A DNA stretch of 64,000 nt from Bacteroidales bacterium (GCA_003142255.1 PLLO01000011.1:439597-503596); one strand, 5' to 3'; shown: positions 35,213-44,285, counted from the first letter of the stretch. Made by a program: numbers and translations. The notes: generated from the sequence alone by a model not told the origin.

Positions 35213-36355
35213 TCAATAATTGTATACCACCATTACCTGCCCTCCAAACCCTGCAAACATATTCGGCCCTGTACCGTAATTGAATAAACTGAATTTTTCC
35301 GGATTCCAGAAACCGATGATATTTAACGCCAGTTTATCAAATGTAAATGATAAATTGGCAAATCTGTACAATCCCTTGTTTTTCCAGTCATAAAAAACAA
35401 TGCCGTTGACTCTTGTTATTATTGAAAGCGGGAATCCTGCCGAAAATCCGGTGAATGAAAAATTCGCTCCCTTTGAAAAAGCCTTATCTGAAGAAGTATA
35501 GAACATCTGCTCGGCTGTTATATTGAGTCCGTTAATGATCCCGAAAGTGTAATCGGCGCCGATGGTTGCTGCTCTGGTGAATGGCGATATCTCATCCTGC
35601 TTCTGGTGAGTAATGGCGCTCTCGAGCCATATGCCGACTCCCAGGTCAACCTTTATGTCATAGCCGAACCGCTCTTCAGTGAAAGTGCTGCTTCCTGTCA
35701 CCGGCGGCTGCCATGTGGAAGGAAATTCCGCCACACGGTTATGATAGCTGAAGGCCATCTCTCCCCTCGGAACAGGCAGCTGAATGCGGCCTCCTATTTC
35801 AGGTCTTTTGTACTTAGAAGGAATTGTCTCCCATCCCTTTGTGTTTTTGTTGCCATAAAGCATCCACAGCCAGATGTTTGCATTGTTCCTAAAGAAATAT
35901 TTTCCCTGGATCCCATAGACGCCCTTAGTCAACCTGAGCGGATCGCGAGGATCGATCCTGTCAAACCACATCAGGGGGCGCAGCATGGAGGCAGATCCGA
36001 AGTTGATCTTCTGCAGTCCGGCCCTGATCTCAAATCGTTCACCCGAGAATCGTAACCAGAACCTGTAAAAGCCTGCGTATGAATCAAAAATACCTATGGA
36101 ATCGGGAAGATGAGTATAGCTGAGGTAACTGTCTGCTGACAGCTCACCATCAATTTTAAACTTTTTACCAGTGGGAATTTCCCATGTCAGCTTGGGGATA
36201 TACCGGGCCCCGGTCTGAAACGCCGGTGAAGAGTTAACCGTTCCCCAGCCTGCAATCTGACCGTTAAATTCAACTTTCTGCCCGTTCAGTTCAAAACATA
36301 CAAGGACGAGCAGCGAAGAGACTATGATATTTATCGTTTTCGGAAAGCGGGTCAT
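35213..36355 (-). CDS. Predicted outer-membrane beta-barrel protein of the ABC/LolA operon
   Basis: 380 residues. A signal peptide (about 1-25, FELNGQ end) is followed by alternating aromatic and polar strands typical of an outer-membrane barrel, for example FEIRAGLQKINFGSASML and GEMAFSYHNRVAEF. It ends with the aromatic YNY often recognised by the BAM machinery. The family was not recognised by name. Relatives found by eye are alginate-export-like or porin-like barrels. As first gene of the operon with LolCDE-like and LolA-like components, it may be the outer-membrane end of that pathway. That function is inference from position only. Confidence 0.7.
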   Translation of the reverse strand: MTRFPKTINIIVSSLLVLVCFELNGQKVEFNGQIAGWGTVNSSPAFQTGARYIPKLTWEIPTGKKFKIDGELSADSYLSYTHLPDSIGIFDSYAGFYRFWLRFSGERFEIRAGLQKINFGSASMLRPLMWFDRIDPRDPLRLTKGVYGIQGKYFFRNNANIWLWMLYGNKNTKGWETIPSKYKRPEIGGRIQLPVPRGEMAFSYHNRVAEFPSTWQPPVTGSSTFTEERFGYDIKVDLGVGIWLESAITHQKQDEISPFTRAATIGADYTFGIINGLNITAEQMFYTSSDKAFSKGANFSFTGFSAGFPLSIITRVNGIVFYDWKNKGLYRFANLSFTFDKLALNIIGFWNPEKFSLFNYGTGPNMFAGFGGQVMVVYNY

Positions 36356-36591
36356 CTTCCTTTTTGTGAAGTTAAAATTAATGAAAAGAAACCATTCTTA
36401 AGCTCTGATTTTTGGGAAGATCCCCTTTAACACACTTTAACAAATTATATAATGATATGACTAAATGATTTGATTAAAAAACTATAAATTTATAAGATTA
36501 AAACTATCAAAAGTTACTGATAATAGATAAAATAATAATTGAATTTGCATTTTAATGTGTTTATATTCAGATATATGGCAACCTCTTTTCT

Positions 36592-36681
36592 TATTTCCCC
36601 CAGGGGGGCAATGATTTTACTCTACTCCTTCCCCCGTGGGGGAAAGCCTGCCCCGCTTCGGCGGGGGTAGGGAAGGGGGTA
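36592..36681. repeat. GC-rich palindromic dispersed repeat, second copy
   Basis: CCCCCAGGGGGG, TTCCCCCGTGGGGGAA and GCCCCGCTTCGGCGGGG hairpins lie in a row and end in GGGAAGGGGGTAAG. The element matches the one at 3020-3104. It occupies part of the 403-bp spacer between divergent genes (36356-36758). The rest is AT-rich and probably holds both promoters. Confidence 0.65.
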
Positions 36682-36758
36682 AGAAACCAATGTAATTTAC
36701 ACCTTGTCGATAATAAATCTATTAATAATTGATAACCAACAGATAAAACCTGAAACCA

Positions 36759-38120
36759 ATGACCAAAAGACGAGAATTTATTAAAAAAAGTGCAATGGGT
36801 ACCGCCGCCATTGCCCTGGGAAGTGCGGGGTTAAGCGCCAAATCTTACCGGTCGGTACTGGGAGCAAATGACCGTGTTACGGTAGCAGTAGTGGGATTGC
36901 ATGGACAGGGAGGTACGCATGTCAATAGCTATTGCGGGATGAAGGACAGCAAGAATGTCCGTATTAAGACGCTATGTGATGCCGATGAACAATTCTTCCC
37001 TGACCGCCTGAAAACTATTCAGAACAGGACCGGCGAGACGCCGGGAATTGCCACTGATATCAGGAGGGTTCTTGAAGATAAGGAGATAGATGCAGTATCG
37101 TGCGCTATCCCTAATTTCTGGCATGCGCTCGCAACTATCTGGGCCTGTCAGGCAGGAAAGCACGTGTACATCGAAAAGCCGGCCACTCATAATATTTTTG
37201 AAGGCAGGAAAATGGTTGAGGCTTCGAGAAAATATAATGTACGCGTCCAGGTTGGATTGCAGAACAGATCGATCTCAGGCGTAATGGATGCGATTAAATT
37301 TCTGCACGACGGAGGTATAGGCGAAGTATTCATGGCTAAGGGAAACTGCTACAAGCCCCGCGATTCATTCGGGATAGCCAAGGACAGCGAACCGCCGGCC
37401 TCTCTTCACTATGACTACTGGCTTGGTCCATGTCAGTGGAGACCCTATAACGAAAAACATGTTCATTACAACTGGCACTGGTTCTGGCTTACAGGCGGGG
37501 GTGATACTGCCAACCAGGGACCTCACCAGTTTGATGTTGCACGCTGGGGACTCAATAAGAACGAGCATCCGGTTTCTGTTTTCTCAATGGGAAATATTTA
37601 CGGAATTGATCCGAAAGAATGTGAACAGGAAACGCCCAACACTCAGACTTCTGTCTTTAAATATGCCGATGGCAAGATGCTTGAGTTTGAAACCCGAGGA
37701 CGTTATACCAACGAAGAAGGCTCTCTCGGAATAGACATAGGGAATATTTTCTACGGAACCGAAGGATATGTTGAAATCAACGGTGGTCAGTGGAAAGCCT
37801 TCCGTAAACGCGAAAACCAGCCGTTTGCAGGCTCAAATGTAGGCGAAAAACCAACTGATTTCATGGCACCTCCGGGAGGAGGAGGTCATTATGGCAATTT
37901 TATCGATGCCATACGTTCAGGCAAAAGCGAGGATCTTCATTGCGACATTCTCGAAGGATATATGTCAGCCTGTCTTCCCGCTCTTGCAAATATCTCGTAC
38001 AGGTTAGGCCGCAAGCTTACCTTTGACGGCGCTGCAGAGAAATTCGTGAAGGACAAGCAAGCTGATAAACTACTTACACGTGATTATAGGGCTCCTTATG
38101 TTGTACCGAAGGAAGTTTAG
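36759..38120 (+). CDS. Tat-exported Gfo/Idh/MocA family oxidoreductase
   Basis: 453 residues. A Tat signal (KRREFIKKSAMGTAAIALG) precedes the Rossmann domain, which starts at VAVVGLHGQGG (residues 42-52). The catalytic EKP motif is E139-K140-P141 in YIEKPATHN. The C-terminal alpha/beta domain contains the WHWFWLTGGGDTANQGPHQFDVARWG stretch (split here at about 225-250) typical of exported members. These bind NAD(P) tightly, and some oxidise the C3 hydroxyl of glycosides. The next gene encodes an exported isomerase/epimerase-like protein, a pairing seen in 3-keto-sugar pathways. A repeat-rich spacer of 158 bp separates them. Confidence 0.92.
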   Translation: MTKRREFIKKSAMGTAAIALGSAGLSAKSYRSVLGANDRVTVAVVGLHGQGGTHVNSYCGMKDSKNVRIKTLCDADEQFFPDRLKTIQNRTGETPGIATDIRRVLEDKEIDAVSCAIPNFWHALATIWACQAGKHVYIEKPATHNIFEGRKMVEASRKYNVRVQVGLQNRSISGVMDAIKFLHDGGIGEVFMAKGNCYKPRDSFGIAKDSEPPASLHYDYWLGPCQWRPYNEKHVHYNWHWFWLTGGGDTANQGPHQFDVARWGLNKNEHPVSVFSMGNIYGIDPKECEQETPNTQTSVFKYADGKMLEFETRGRYTNEEGSLGIDIGNIFYGTEGYVEINGGQWKAFRKRENQPFAGSNVGEKPTDFMAPPGGGGHYGNFIDAIRSGKSEDLHCDILEGYMSACLPALANISYRLGRKLTFDGAAEKFVKDKQADKLLTRDYRAPYVVPKEV

Positions 38121-38126
38121 CTTCGA

Positions 38127-38228
38127 ATCCCCCTGGGAGATCGAAGTGCAACGGAGACAAGGAGCAAAGCGACGAAGTTCCGCAAAGCGGAATAGCGATA
38201 GCGGAAGCCTGTCCCGCAGAGCGGGAGG
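38127..38228. repeat. GCAAAGCG-rich intergenic repeat
   Basis: The spacer contains several overlapping inverted words: TTCCGCAAAGCGGAA, AGCGATAGCGGAAG and GTCCCGCAGAGCGGGA. It is a non-coding dispersed element of the same general style as the repeats at 29101 and 36592, and could weaken expression of the downstream isomerase. Confidence 0.5.
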
Positions 38229-38278
38229 TGCATGGGGATGTAAAAAATTATTTACTATAACAAATAAACAGATCTTAA

Positions 38279-39175
38279 ATGAAGAATAATTTATCACGCC
38301 GCGATTTTTTACAGAAGAGCCTTGCAGCAGGAGTAGGGCTGGCGTTTGTTGAACCCATTTTTGCAATGGGAATGAAATCAAAATCGAAGTCTGGCATGAA
38401 GCTGGGTTTTGTAACTTACCAGTGGGGCAGAGACTGGGATCTTCCCACTCTTATTGCTAACTGCGGGAAAACAGGACTGCTTGGCGTCGAGCTCCGGACC
38501 GGCCATGCTCATAAAGTAGAGACAAACCTTACCGCTATTGAACGTGCTGAAGTTAAAAAAAGGTTTGCCGACAGTGCAGTGACCTGCGTTGGTTATGGTG
38601 CCAATTTTGAATATCATAGTCCCGATCCAAAGGTGCTCCGTCAGAATATAGATCAGACCAAGGAGTACATCAGGCTTTGCAAGGATATCGGTGCCACCGG
38701 GATAAAAGTGAAACCCAATGATCTTCCGCCGGATGTTCCAAAAGAAAAGACAATTGCACAGATAGCTGCTTCACTCAGCGAGTGCGGGAAATTTGCTCAG
38801 GACTATGGTCAGCTTGTCAGGGTTGAATGTCATGGAAACCATACACAGGAGATCCCCAATATGAAGGCGATATTCGACCAGGTTACCGAAAAGAACGTGA
38901 GGATGTGCTGGAACTGCAACGATCAGGATCTTCTGCCTCCCGGGCTGGAGGGCAATTTCAATTCGGTGAAGAAATATTTTGGCGATACCGTTCATATCCG
39001 CGAGATGAATGACGGCAATTATCCTTACCAGCAGCTATTTGATCTCTTCAACGGGATCAAATACAAGGGATGGATACTTCTCGAAGCCCGTACCGAGCCT
39101 GCCGACAGGATAGCCGCGATGAAAGAGCAGCTGGGACTTTTCAATAAGATGATCTCGAATCCCGTAAAGAAGTAG
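38279..39175 (+). CDS. Tat-exported sugar isomerase/epimerase-like TIM-barrel protein
   Basis: 298 residues with a Tat signal (SRRDFLQKSLAAGVGLAF). The xylose isomerase-like barrel starts at MKLGFVTYQWGRDW. Metal-binding segments are LGVELRTGHAH, VRVECHGNHTQEI, MCWNCNDQDL, HIREMNDG and GWILLEARTEP. Compared with the 30200 product it lacks the proline-rich insertion. Together with the Gfo/Idh/MocA gene upstream it may process oxidised sugars in the periplasm. A terminator follows 20 bp after the stop. Confidence 0.88.
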   Translation: MKNNLSRRDFLQKSLAAGVGLAFVEPIFAMGMKSKSKSGMKLGFVTYQWGRDWDLPTLIANCGKTGLLGVELRTGHAHKVETNLTAIERAEVKKRFADSAVTCVGYGANFEYHSPDPKVLRQNIDQTKEYIRLCKDIGATGIKVKPNDLPPDVPKEKTIAQIAASLSECGKFAQDYGQLVRVECHGNHTQEIPNMKAIFDQVTEKNVRMCWNCNDQDLLPPGLEGNFNSVKKYFGDTVHIREMNDGNYPYQQLFDLFNGIKYKGWILLEARTEPADRIAAMKEQLGLFNKMISNPVKK

Positions 39176-39194
39176 TATTGTTTTAAATTCCTGA

Positions 39195-39230
39195 AAAGAA
39201 GCCTCAGAGTCTGGGGCTTCTTTTTTTTTA
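39195..39230 (+). terminator. Rho-independent terminator
   Basis: AAGAAGCCTC and GGGGCTTCTT form a 10-bp stem with one G-T pair, followed by a run of T. It ends the Gfo/Idh/MocA-isomerase unit. Confidence 0.85.
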
Positions 39231-39244
39231 TCCTGCATTCAATT

Positions 39245-39354
39245 ATATTAAGCCCTTTCAGGGCTTGACATCATAAGTCATTCATATACCCCCGGCGAAA
39301 CCGAGGGTAGAGGCCACACTACCAGGGCACGCTCTGAAGGAGCGTCATGTGAAT
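39245..39354. repeat. REP-like palindromic element, copy B
   Basis: ATATTAAGCCCTTTCAGGGCTT, then ACCCCCGGCGAAACCGAGGGT, then ACGCTCTGAAGGAGCGT: three hairpins related to copies A, C and D. A fourth partial word (TATATTAAGCCATCTTTAAG) is at about 39394. The element sits in the 39176-39601 spacer; the remainder is AT-rich upstream DNA for the DUF4251 gene. Confidence 0.7.
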
Positions 39355-39601
39355 TATTGGAATGACAGTACTCTTCCACTTAGTCATTAATACTATATTA
39401 AGCCATCTTTAAGACGGTTAACTCCACTGAGCTCCTATCTGACTTATCTCCGCTATCCAACCTACTGTGTGAAAATTTAATTTTTTCCTATCCGGGAATG
39501 AACCATATCCTTAATGTTTTGTTAAATATTTGTATCTGATGTCATTAATTATAAGTATGGTATGTTTTTTGAGCAGTAGTACTTAACTAAAATAAGGGGT
39601 C

Positions 39602-40168
39602 ATGAAAACAATGAAAATGAATGTCAGGTTAAGCCTCTTTTTGGTACTCGGATTCCTCGGTATTTCAATTAATGGATTCTCCCAGAACCAGAAATTAAGT
39701 CGCCAGGAACGTAAAGAGGCAAGAAAAGCCCAATCAGTTGCAAATTATTATGTGCTTGATACTCTGCTGAATTCAAAAACATTTGTTCTTGAAGCAGATT
39801 TTCTGCAGGATAAATATGGTGAAAGGATTCCCGTTCCGTCGAATCTGAATTTTATTAAAGTGAATAATACAGATGGCGTCTTGCAAACAGGGTCTAACTA
39901 TGGCACTGGATATAATGGTGTCGGCGGTGTCACTGCTCAAGGAAGTATTGGATCGTGGGAGATAACTAAAAATCCGAAGAGACTCTATTACACGATTCAT
40001 TTCAACATGCTTACCAATATTGGAAACTACGACATTTTTATGACTGTCAATTCAGCCAATCAAGCCGAGGCGACAATAACAGGACTTGGACCAGGAAAGC
40101 TTACATGGGAGGGACATCTTGAAATGAATTATAATTCAAAAGTCTTCAAGGGCCAGGAAACTATGTAA
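39602..40168 (+). CDS. Secreted DUF4251-domain protein
   Basis: 188 residues with a signal peptide (residues 1-28, GFSQ end). The basic, helical stretch RQERKEARKAQ follows, then a beta-rich domain with FVLEADFLQDKYGERIPV, NFIKV, GGVTAQGSIGSWEITKN and YDIFMTVNSANQAEATI. This order matches DUF4251, a Bacteroidota family of exported proteins of unknown function. It stands alone between a repeat cluster and a convergent membrane protein gene. Confidence 0.85.
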   Translation: MKTMKMNVRLSLFLVLGFLGISINGFSQNQKLSRQERKEARKAQSVANYYVLDTLLNSKTFVLEADFLQDKYGERIPVPSNLNFIKVNNTDGVLQTGSNYGTGYNGVGGVTAQGSIGSWEITKNPKRLYYTIHFNMLTNIGNYDIFMTVNSANQAEATITGLGPGKLTWEGHLEMNYNSKVFKGQETM

Positions 40169-40216
40169 GTTAAATCCGTTATTTAGGCATATTAGCTGTC
40201 AGGAAACACAGGGTCG

Positions 40217-41440
40217 TCAATGAGCCCTTTGCGCGCTCAGTGTTTGCCACTTATTATAGGTCAGCGATCTCCAAAGCCATTCAACTGGTCCGAAACGGTA
40301 CTTGCTTAGCCACCACTTACTGAAGATCAGCTGAAGGGTAATGAGTACAAGAAACCATAGAATATAGATAGAAGGCCCGATCTTTCCTGCTAATCCAAAC
40401 CCAATGCCATTGAATATGATAATATTGATGACCGTTTGCATTAAATAATTGGTCAAAGCCATTCTCCCCATTTCTTTGAAAATGGAAAGACGCCTTTTCC
40501 ACTTCTTGTTTTGATAGAGAAAAGCGAATTTTATTGCATAAAAAATGCCTATGGCCAATGAAGCTACCCCTGATAAATAAGTAATTGGTTCCCATTCTGA
40601 CTTGGGTGACAAAACTTCAGTATCTGTCAGGACCTTGGTTATTGTCATAATAAACATAATTGGAAAGCCAATCCAGGCACAAATTCGCATTGTTTTTCTG
40701 AAAAAGTCAGGATACTCTTCTATATGATACATTCTGCCTGATTGTCCGATCCAGTATCCTATCATAAAACGGCCCAGCGCTGCTATTAAAAGGAACCATA
40801 CGTAAAGACTGAATATTTTTATATTAAGCAGGTTTGCATTGATGACTTTGCTATAAGAGCCTGAAGAATAGCCATCCATAGTCTGAATTGAAAGCTTATC
40901 GAATATTCCCGTAGAGTTTGGCAGTAATTTAGCCTGAAGGATCATTAATAACAGTGGAATAATGGCTCCGAGTATTATGCCCCAGACAGCCAATGGCATG
41001 CCTTTTTTGTTGCTGAACAACAGTAAAATATATCCGGCAAGTGCATATTCAGTTAAAATGTCTCCAAACCAGAAGAAAATGCCATGGATGAGGCCAATAA
41101 TTAATAATAATGACAATCTTCTGGCATAAAGTGCCTTCCCGTTTTTATGAAGTTCGTCAGCCCTCGAAATAAATATTGAAGCGCCAAATCCGAACATGAT
41201 CGTAAACAATGTCCAGAATTTCAAGTCAACGAAAAAATAAATAACGTAGCTTATAATTGTATTGATTACCGGAAATGGAAGATTTGCCTTCTGCTCATTG
41301 CTCAGGCAATAATAGAAGCTGAATAATGCGAGGTTCGCCAGACATACTCCGGTAAGGGCAAATCCCCGAAGTGCATCAATCATTTCAATCCTCTCTCTTG
41401 AAGTTGTCGGATTCAGGACAAGATCCTCTTCATACTTCAT
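40217..41440 (-). CDS. DUF418-family multi-pass membrane protein
   Basis: 407 residues with about ten membrane helices. The N-terminus has RIEMIDALRGFALTGVCLANL, the characteristic start of DUF418/acyltransferase-like membrane proteins. The C-terminal part carries EMGRMALTNYLMQT and SKYRFGPVEWLWRSLTY, the DUF418 signature. Members have been linked to transport or membrane acyl transfer, but no firm function is known. It is convergent with the DUF4251 gene and has no obvious operon partners. Confidence 0.9.
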   Translation of the reverse strand: MKYEEDLVLNPTTSRERIEMIDALRGFALTGVCLANLALFSFYYCLSNEQKANLPFPVINTIISYVIYFFVDLKFWTLFTIMFGFGASIFISRADELHKNGKALYARRLSLLLIIGLIHGIFFWFGDILTEYALAGYILLLFSNKKGMPLAVWGIILGAIIPLLLMILQAKLLPNSTGIFDKLSIQTMDGYSSGSYSKVINANLLNIKIFSLYVWFLLIAALGRFMIGYWIGQSGRMYHIEEYPDFFRKTMRICAWIGFPIMFIMTITKVLTDTEVLSPKSEWEPITYLSGVASLAIGIFYAIKFAFLYQNKKWKRRLSIFKEMGRMALTNYLMQTVINIIIFNGIGFGLAGKIGPSIYILWFLVLITLQLIFSKWWLSKYRFGPVEWLWRSLTYNKWQTLSAQRAH

Positions 41441-41537
41441 AGATAATGGGAATTAAGTCGCTGTTATATCATTATTCCATTCCGATTTTTTATGAAATAC
41501 CTTTAATCAGGAATTAGTATTTCTCTGATTCGACAAA

Positions 41538-41732
41538 TTATTTATTATCCCTTTCTTTTAACCATTGAAAAAATCGGGTCAATGCTACGCCTATCGACAT
41601 TCCAAGTAAAAGAATAAGCCAGAAACCGGCATGATTGGGCTTGCACTCAATTTGTGAGTAGAAAACGACATATAAGCAAATTGTCATTATTAATGGAATT
41701 AATGCAAACTGAATTCCTTTTCTCTCTTTCAT
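41538..41732 (-). CDS. Small membrane protein of unknown function
   Basis: 64 residues with two predicted membrane helices (about 8-24 and 36-52) separated by a short loop containing ECKPNH, and a charged C-terminus (QWLKERDNK). No family recognised. The ATG is preceded by an AT-rich sequence. It lies upstream of the DUF418 gene on the same strand (97 bp), so the two could be co-transcribed. It is short, but the amphipathic pattern supports a real gene. Confidence 0.55.
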   Translation of the reverse strand: MKERKGIQFALIPLIMTICLYVVFYSQIECKPNHAGFWLILLLGMSIGVALTRFFQWLKERDNK

Positions 41733-41842
41733 AATGTTAAGTTTTAATTGTAAAAGTTAAGATATTTTGAAACACTGGTCAAATAAATCTATCAGTATTC
41801 ACTGCGCATAACAACCTTTTGTTTCCATCATGCACTTAGTAA

Positions 41843-41875
41843 ACTACCACCATGCTGTGCATGGTTTATTGCTTT
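41843..41875. repeat. Partial copy of the structured element at 52116-52229
   Basis: AAACTACCACCATGCTGTGCATGG followed by TTTATTGCT (split here for length) aligns with bases 52119-52151. It includes the CCATGC/GCATGG hairpin. Only the left arm and first hairpin are kept. It lies in the spacer upstream of the nitronate monooxygenase gene. Confidence 0.5.
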
Positions 41876-41974
41876 AAATACAAAGAGTTCTCATTATTAT
41901 ATTATGTTAATTATCTGTTTTTTAGATGTAAGTCTGATTAATAGTCTACATTTGAAAATTATTTAAGAAAAAAA

Positions 41975-43048
41975 ATGAAGGCATTAAAAATTGGCACTCT
42001 TTCAATTGCTGTTCCGGTTATTCAGGGTGGGATGGGAGTTGGTATTTCGCTTTCCGGCCTGGCAGCAGCAGTGGCAAACGAAGGTGGGGTTGGTGTAATA
42101 TCAAGTGCCGGTCTTGGACTTCTATACAAGGACTTTTCTGATAACTTCCTTGAGGCGAGTATTTTCGGGCTTAAGGAGGAGATACGCAAAGCCAGGGAGA
42201 AAACGCTTGGTGTCATTGGCGTTAACGTTATGGTTGCCATGACGAATTATGTGGATATGATAAAGACTGCTATCTCTGAAAAGATAGACATTATTATAGC
42301 AGGGGCAGGGCTTCCGCTTGATTTGCCCTCCTTTTTAAAGAAAGGCAGCACTACAAAGCTCATTCCAATAGTTTCATCAGCCAGGGCGACTAAGATAATC
42401 TGTGAAAAGTGGAAGGCAAACTACGATTATCTGCCCGATGCCGTTATTGTCGAAGGACCGAAGGCAGGAGGTCATCTGGGCTTTAAGGAGGAACAGATCG
42501 GGGATAATGATTATGCGCTTGAAAAGCTTGTTCCGGAGATTGTTAATGAGCTGAGGCCATTTGAAGAAAAATATAATCAATCGATACCTCTCATTGCAGC
42601 AGGCGGGATATATACTGGTGAAGATATTCGTAACATCCTAGACCTTGGAGCTTCGGGAGTTCAGATGGCTACCAGGTTTGTGACCACCGATGAATGTGAT
42701 GCCTCGGACGCTTTTAAGCAGGCATACATCGATGCCGATGAAAAGGATATTGAGATAATTAAGAGTCCCGTTGGCATGCCGGGCCGGGCCATTTTTTCGA
42801 ACTTTATCCAGAAAGTGAAGGACGGTAAAAAGCAACCGAAAAAATGTCCGTTTAAATGCATCAAGACCTGTGACATTACTAAAAGCCCTTATTGCATTAT
42901 CATTGCGCTTATAAATGCGCTTAAGGGAAATTTCGAAAATGGCTTTGCATTTGCCGGAACCAATGCGTTCAGGGCCACTAAAATATCATCGGTAAAGGAG
43001 ATCTTTCAGTCTTTGATTAAAGAATATAAGGAAAGCAAGATCCTATAA
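41975..43048 (+). CDS. Nitronate monooxygenase family protein (FMN-dependent)
   Basis: 357 residues, cytoplasmic TIM barrel. It begins with the family pattern PVIQGGMGVGISLSGLAAAVANEGGVGVISS (split at residues 14-44). The FMN phosphate-binding end is seen in AAGGIYTGEDIRNILDLGASGVQMATRF (about 209-236). The segment VEGPKAGGHLG holds the catalytic-type histidine (near residue 167). A cysteine-rich tail, KKCPFKCIKTCDITKSPYC (about 288-306), is an addition seen in one subgroup. The family oxidises alkyl nitronates. Members with the Cys-rich tail are of unknown substrate. Confidence 0.92.
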   Translation: MKALKIGTLSIAVPVIQGGMGVGISLSGLAAAVANEGGVGVISSAGLGLLYKDFSDNFLEASIFGLKEEIRKAREKTLGVIGVNVMVAMTNYVDMIKTAISEKIDIIIAGAGLPLDLPSFLKKGSTTKLIPIVSSARATKIICEKWKANYDYLPDAVIVEGPKAGGHLGFKEEQIGDNDYALEKLVPEIVNELRPFEEKYNQSIPLIAAGGIYTGEDIRNILDLGASGVQMATRFVTTDECDASDAFKQAYIDADEKDIEIIKSPVGMPGRAIFSNFIQKVKDGKKQPKKCPFKCIKTCDITKSPYCIIIALINALKGNFENGFAFAGTNAFRATKISSVKEIFQSLIKEYKESKIL

Positions 43049-43135
43049 CTCCGGTTTATTTCTATCTGCTTAAATCACTTGGATTGAGCTGGCAGGAGTG
43101 TTCGCTTCACGCACTCTCCCTTCTTCCCAATCTCC

Positions 43136-43741
43136 TCATATTCCCCGTAATTTTTGGATCTCCTTAAAGTGGTCCATGCTCATCTTTTCACGATCCAGAC
43201 GCGTTTTTTCCCGGTATGCCTCGAACTCTTCGTTGAGCTCCTTAAGTTCTTTTTTGGTATTAAGAGTGATTGTCCTGTTCCGTTTAAATATGAGAAAGCC
43301 GATAACAAGAACGAAAGCCAGACCAGCAACTATCATCCACATTATAGTGTTGTATACGGTTTTCTCGATCTTAATCCCAATGACACTAATGCTGTTCTTT
43401 GTCCTGGATATTTCTTTCAGCTCTTCCTTTGTGACATTCAGGCTGCTGTTGAGAGAATCGATCCGGACATTGAGGTTGCCGGTGAGTTTCACAAATCCCG
43501 AAATCTTGCTTTTAGCTTTTGTAAGTGAATCAACTGAATTATTCTTTATTTTCTGGAACATATCTTCACGTATTGCACGATATTCATCATATATCCTTGT
43601 TTTCTCTTCAAGGTAGTTCATTTGTCCCTGGATAGTTCCTTTTACAAGTATCTCCGGGAGGACAGTCTGACTGATTCCCCTGGTAGTACTGAATACAATT
43701 AATGCAGCTATCATTGCAAATCTAAATTTTGACTGACTCAT
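43136..43741 (-). CDS. Exported coiled-coil protein with one membrane helix, function unknown
   Basis: 201 residues. A signal peptide (about 1-25, GISQ end) is followed by a short strand (LPEILVKGTIQGQMNYL), a long helical region (about 45-125), a membrane helix (about 130-152, TIMWMIVAGLAFVLVIGFLIF) and a charged coiled-coil tail (about 155-200). The length and layout occur in other Bacteroidota, but I do not recognise a function. The tail is cytoplasmic if the signal peptide is cleaved. It may link the envelope to a cytoplasmic partner. Confidence 0.75.
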   Translation of the reverse strand: MSQSKFRFAMIAALIVFSTTRGISQTVLPEILVKGTIQGQMNYLEEKTRIYDEYRAIREDMFQKIKNNSVDSLTKAKSKISGFVKLTGNLNVRIDSLNSSLNVTKEELKEISRTKNSISVIGIKIEKTVYNTIMWMIVAGLAFVLVIGFLIFKRNRTITLNTKKELKELNEEFEAYREKTRLDREKMSMDHFKEIQKLRGI

Positions 43742-43891
43742 AACTTTTTCAGGTTCGTTAGTAATTTGGTTAACCCCAGACTATATAACAACGGGATACA
43801 GGAATAGTTATTATAAAACACAAATAAGGGATCCTCCATCTTTTTATCCCTGCCAGGCTAATTCACTTTAAAAGATGCCGGGGATGCCCGG

Positions 43892-43985
43892 TCAAGGCTC
43901 TGAAAGAGCCATATGTGAATAACCCCCGGTGAAACCGGGGGTGGCGGCCTCACCACCATGGAAAGCTCTGAAGGAGCTTAATATC
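43892..43985. repeat. REP-like palindromic element, copy C
   Basis: Three hairpins: GGCTCTGAAAGAGCC, AACCCCCGGTGAAACCGGGGGT and AAGCTCTGAAGGAGCTT followed by AATAT. It is the best-kept copy. The spacer 43742-44059 holds this element and nothing else recognisable. Confidence 0.75.
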
Positions 43986-44059
43986 TTCTGTAGGCTTCCC
44001 TTTTTTCTAATCTTCTTCGACTGGTTCGAGATAATAAGATAGAGTTTAATAGTAATTAA

Positions 44060-44275
44060 GATTTAAGGTCACAAATTGTGACCTTAAAGAAACGAATCTT
44101 ATTTTTGTATGAGGATGTGGTACATCAACTAGAGAAAGTTCAAAGTAAGCTTGAAGAACATGACAATCAATTATTAATTGTATTTGAATACCTTAAACAG
44201 TTTGAACAGGCAAAACAACAAGAAGCTGAACAGAAAAACCGGCCAAGAATAGGCTTTAAACCTTCTAAAGAATAG
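44060..44275 (+). pseudogene. ORF6N/KilA-N-type protein remnant (internally deleted)
   Basis: From 44060 the frame reads DLRSQIVTLKK, matching the LRSQIVT box that precedes the C-terminal half of ORF6N-domain proteins in Bacteroidota. It then jumps to their coiled-coil tail (LEKVQSKLEEHDNQLLIVFEYLKQFEQ) and ends RPRIGFKPSKE, also typical. The N-terminal domain is missing and a stop lies just before 44060. A GTG-started ORF of 65 codons (44078) would be the annotated remnant. ORF6N genes are accessory, phage- or island-linked, consistent with the scrap-like character of this region. Confidence 0.6.
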
Positions 44276-44285
44276 CAATTTTGTT

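Noticed and set aside
44062-44088. Perfect 27-nt palindrome (TTTAAGGTCACAA and its complement) that looks like an operator
   Set aside because: In the forward frame it encodes the conserved LRSQIVT box of ORF6N proteins, so the symmetry is explained by coding sequence of the remnant rather than by a regulator site.
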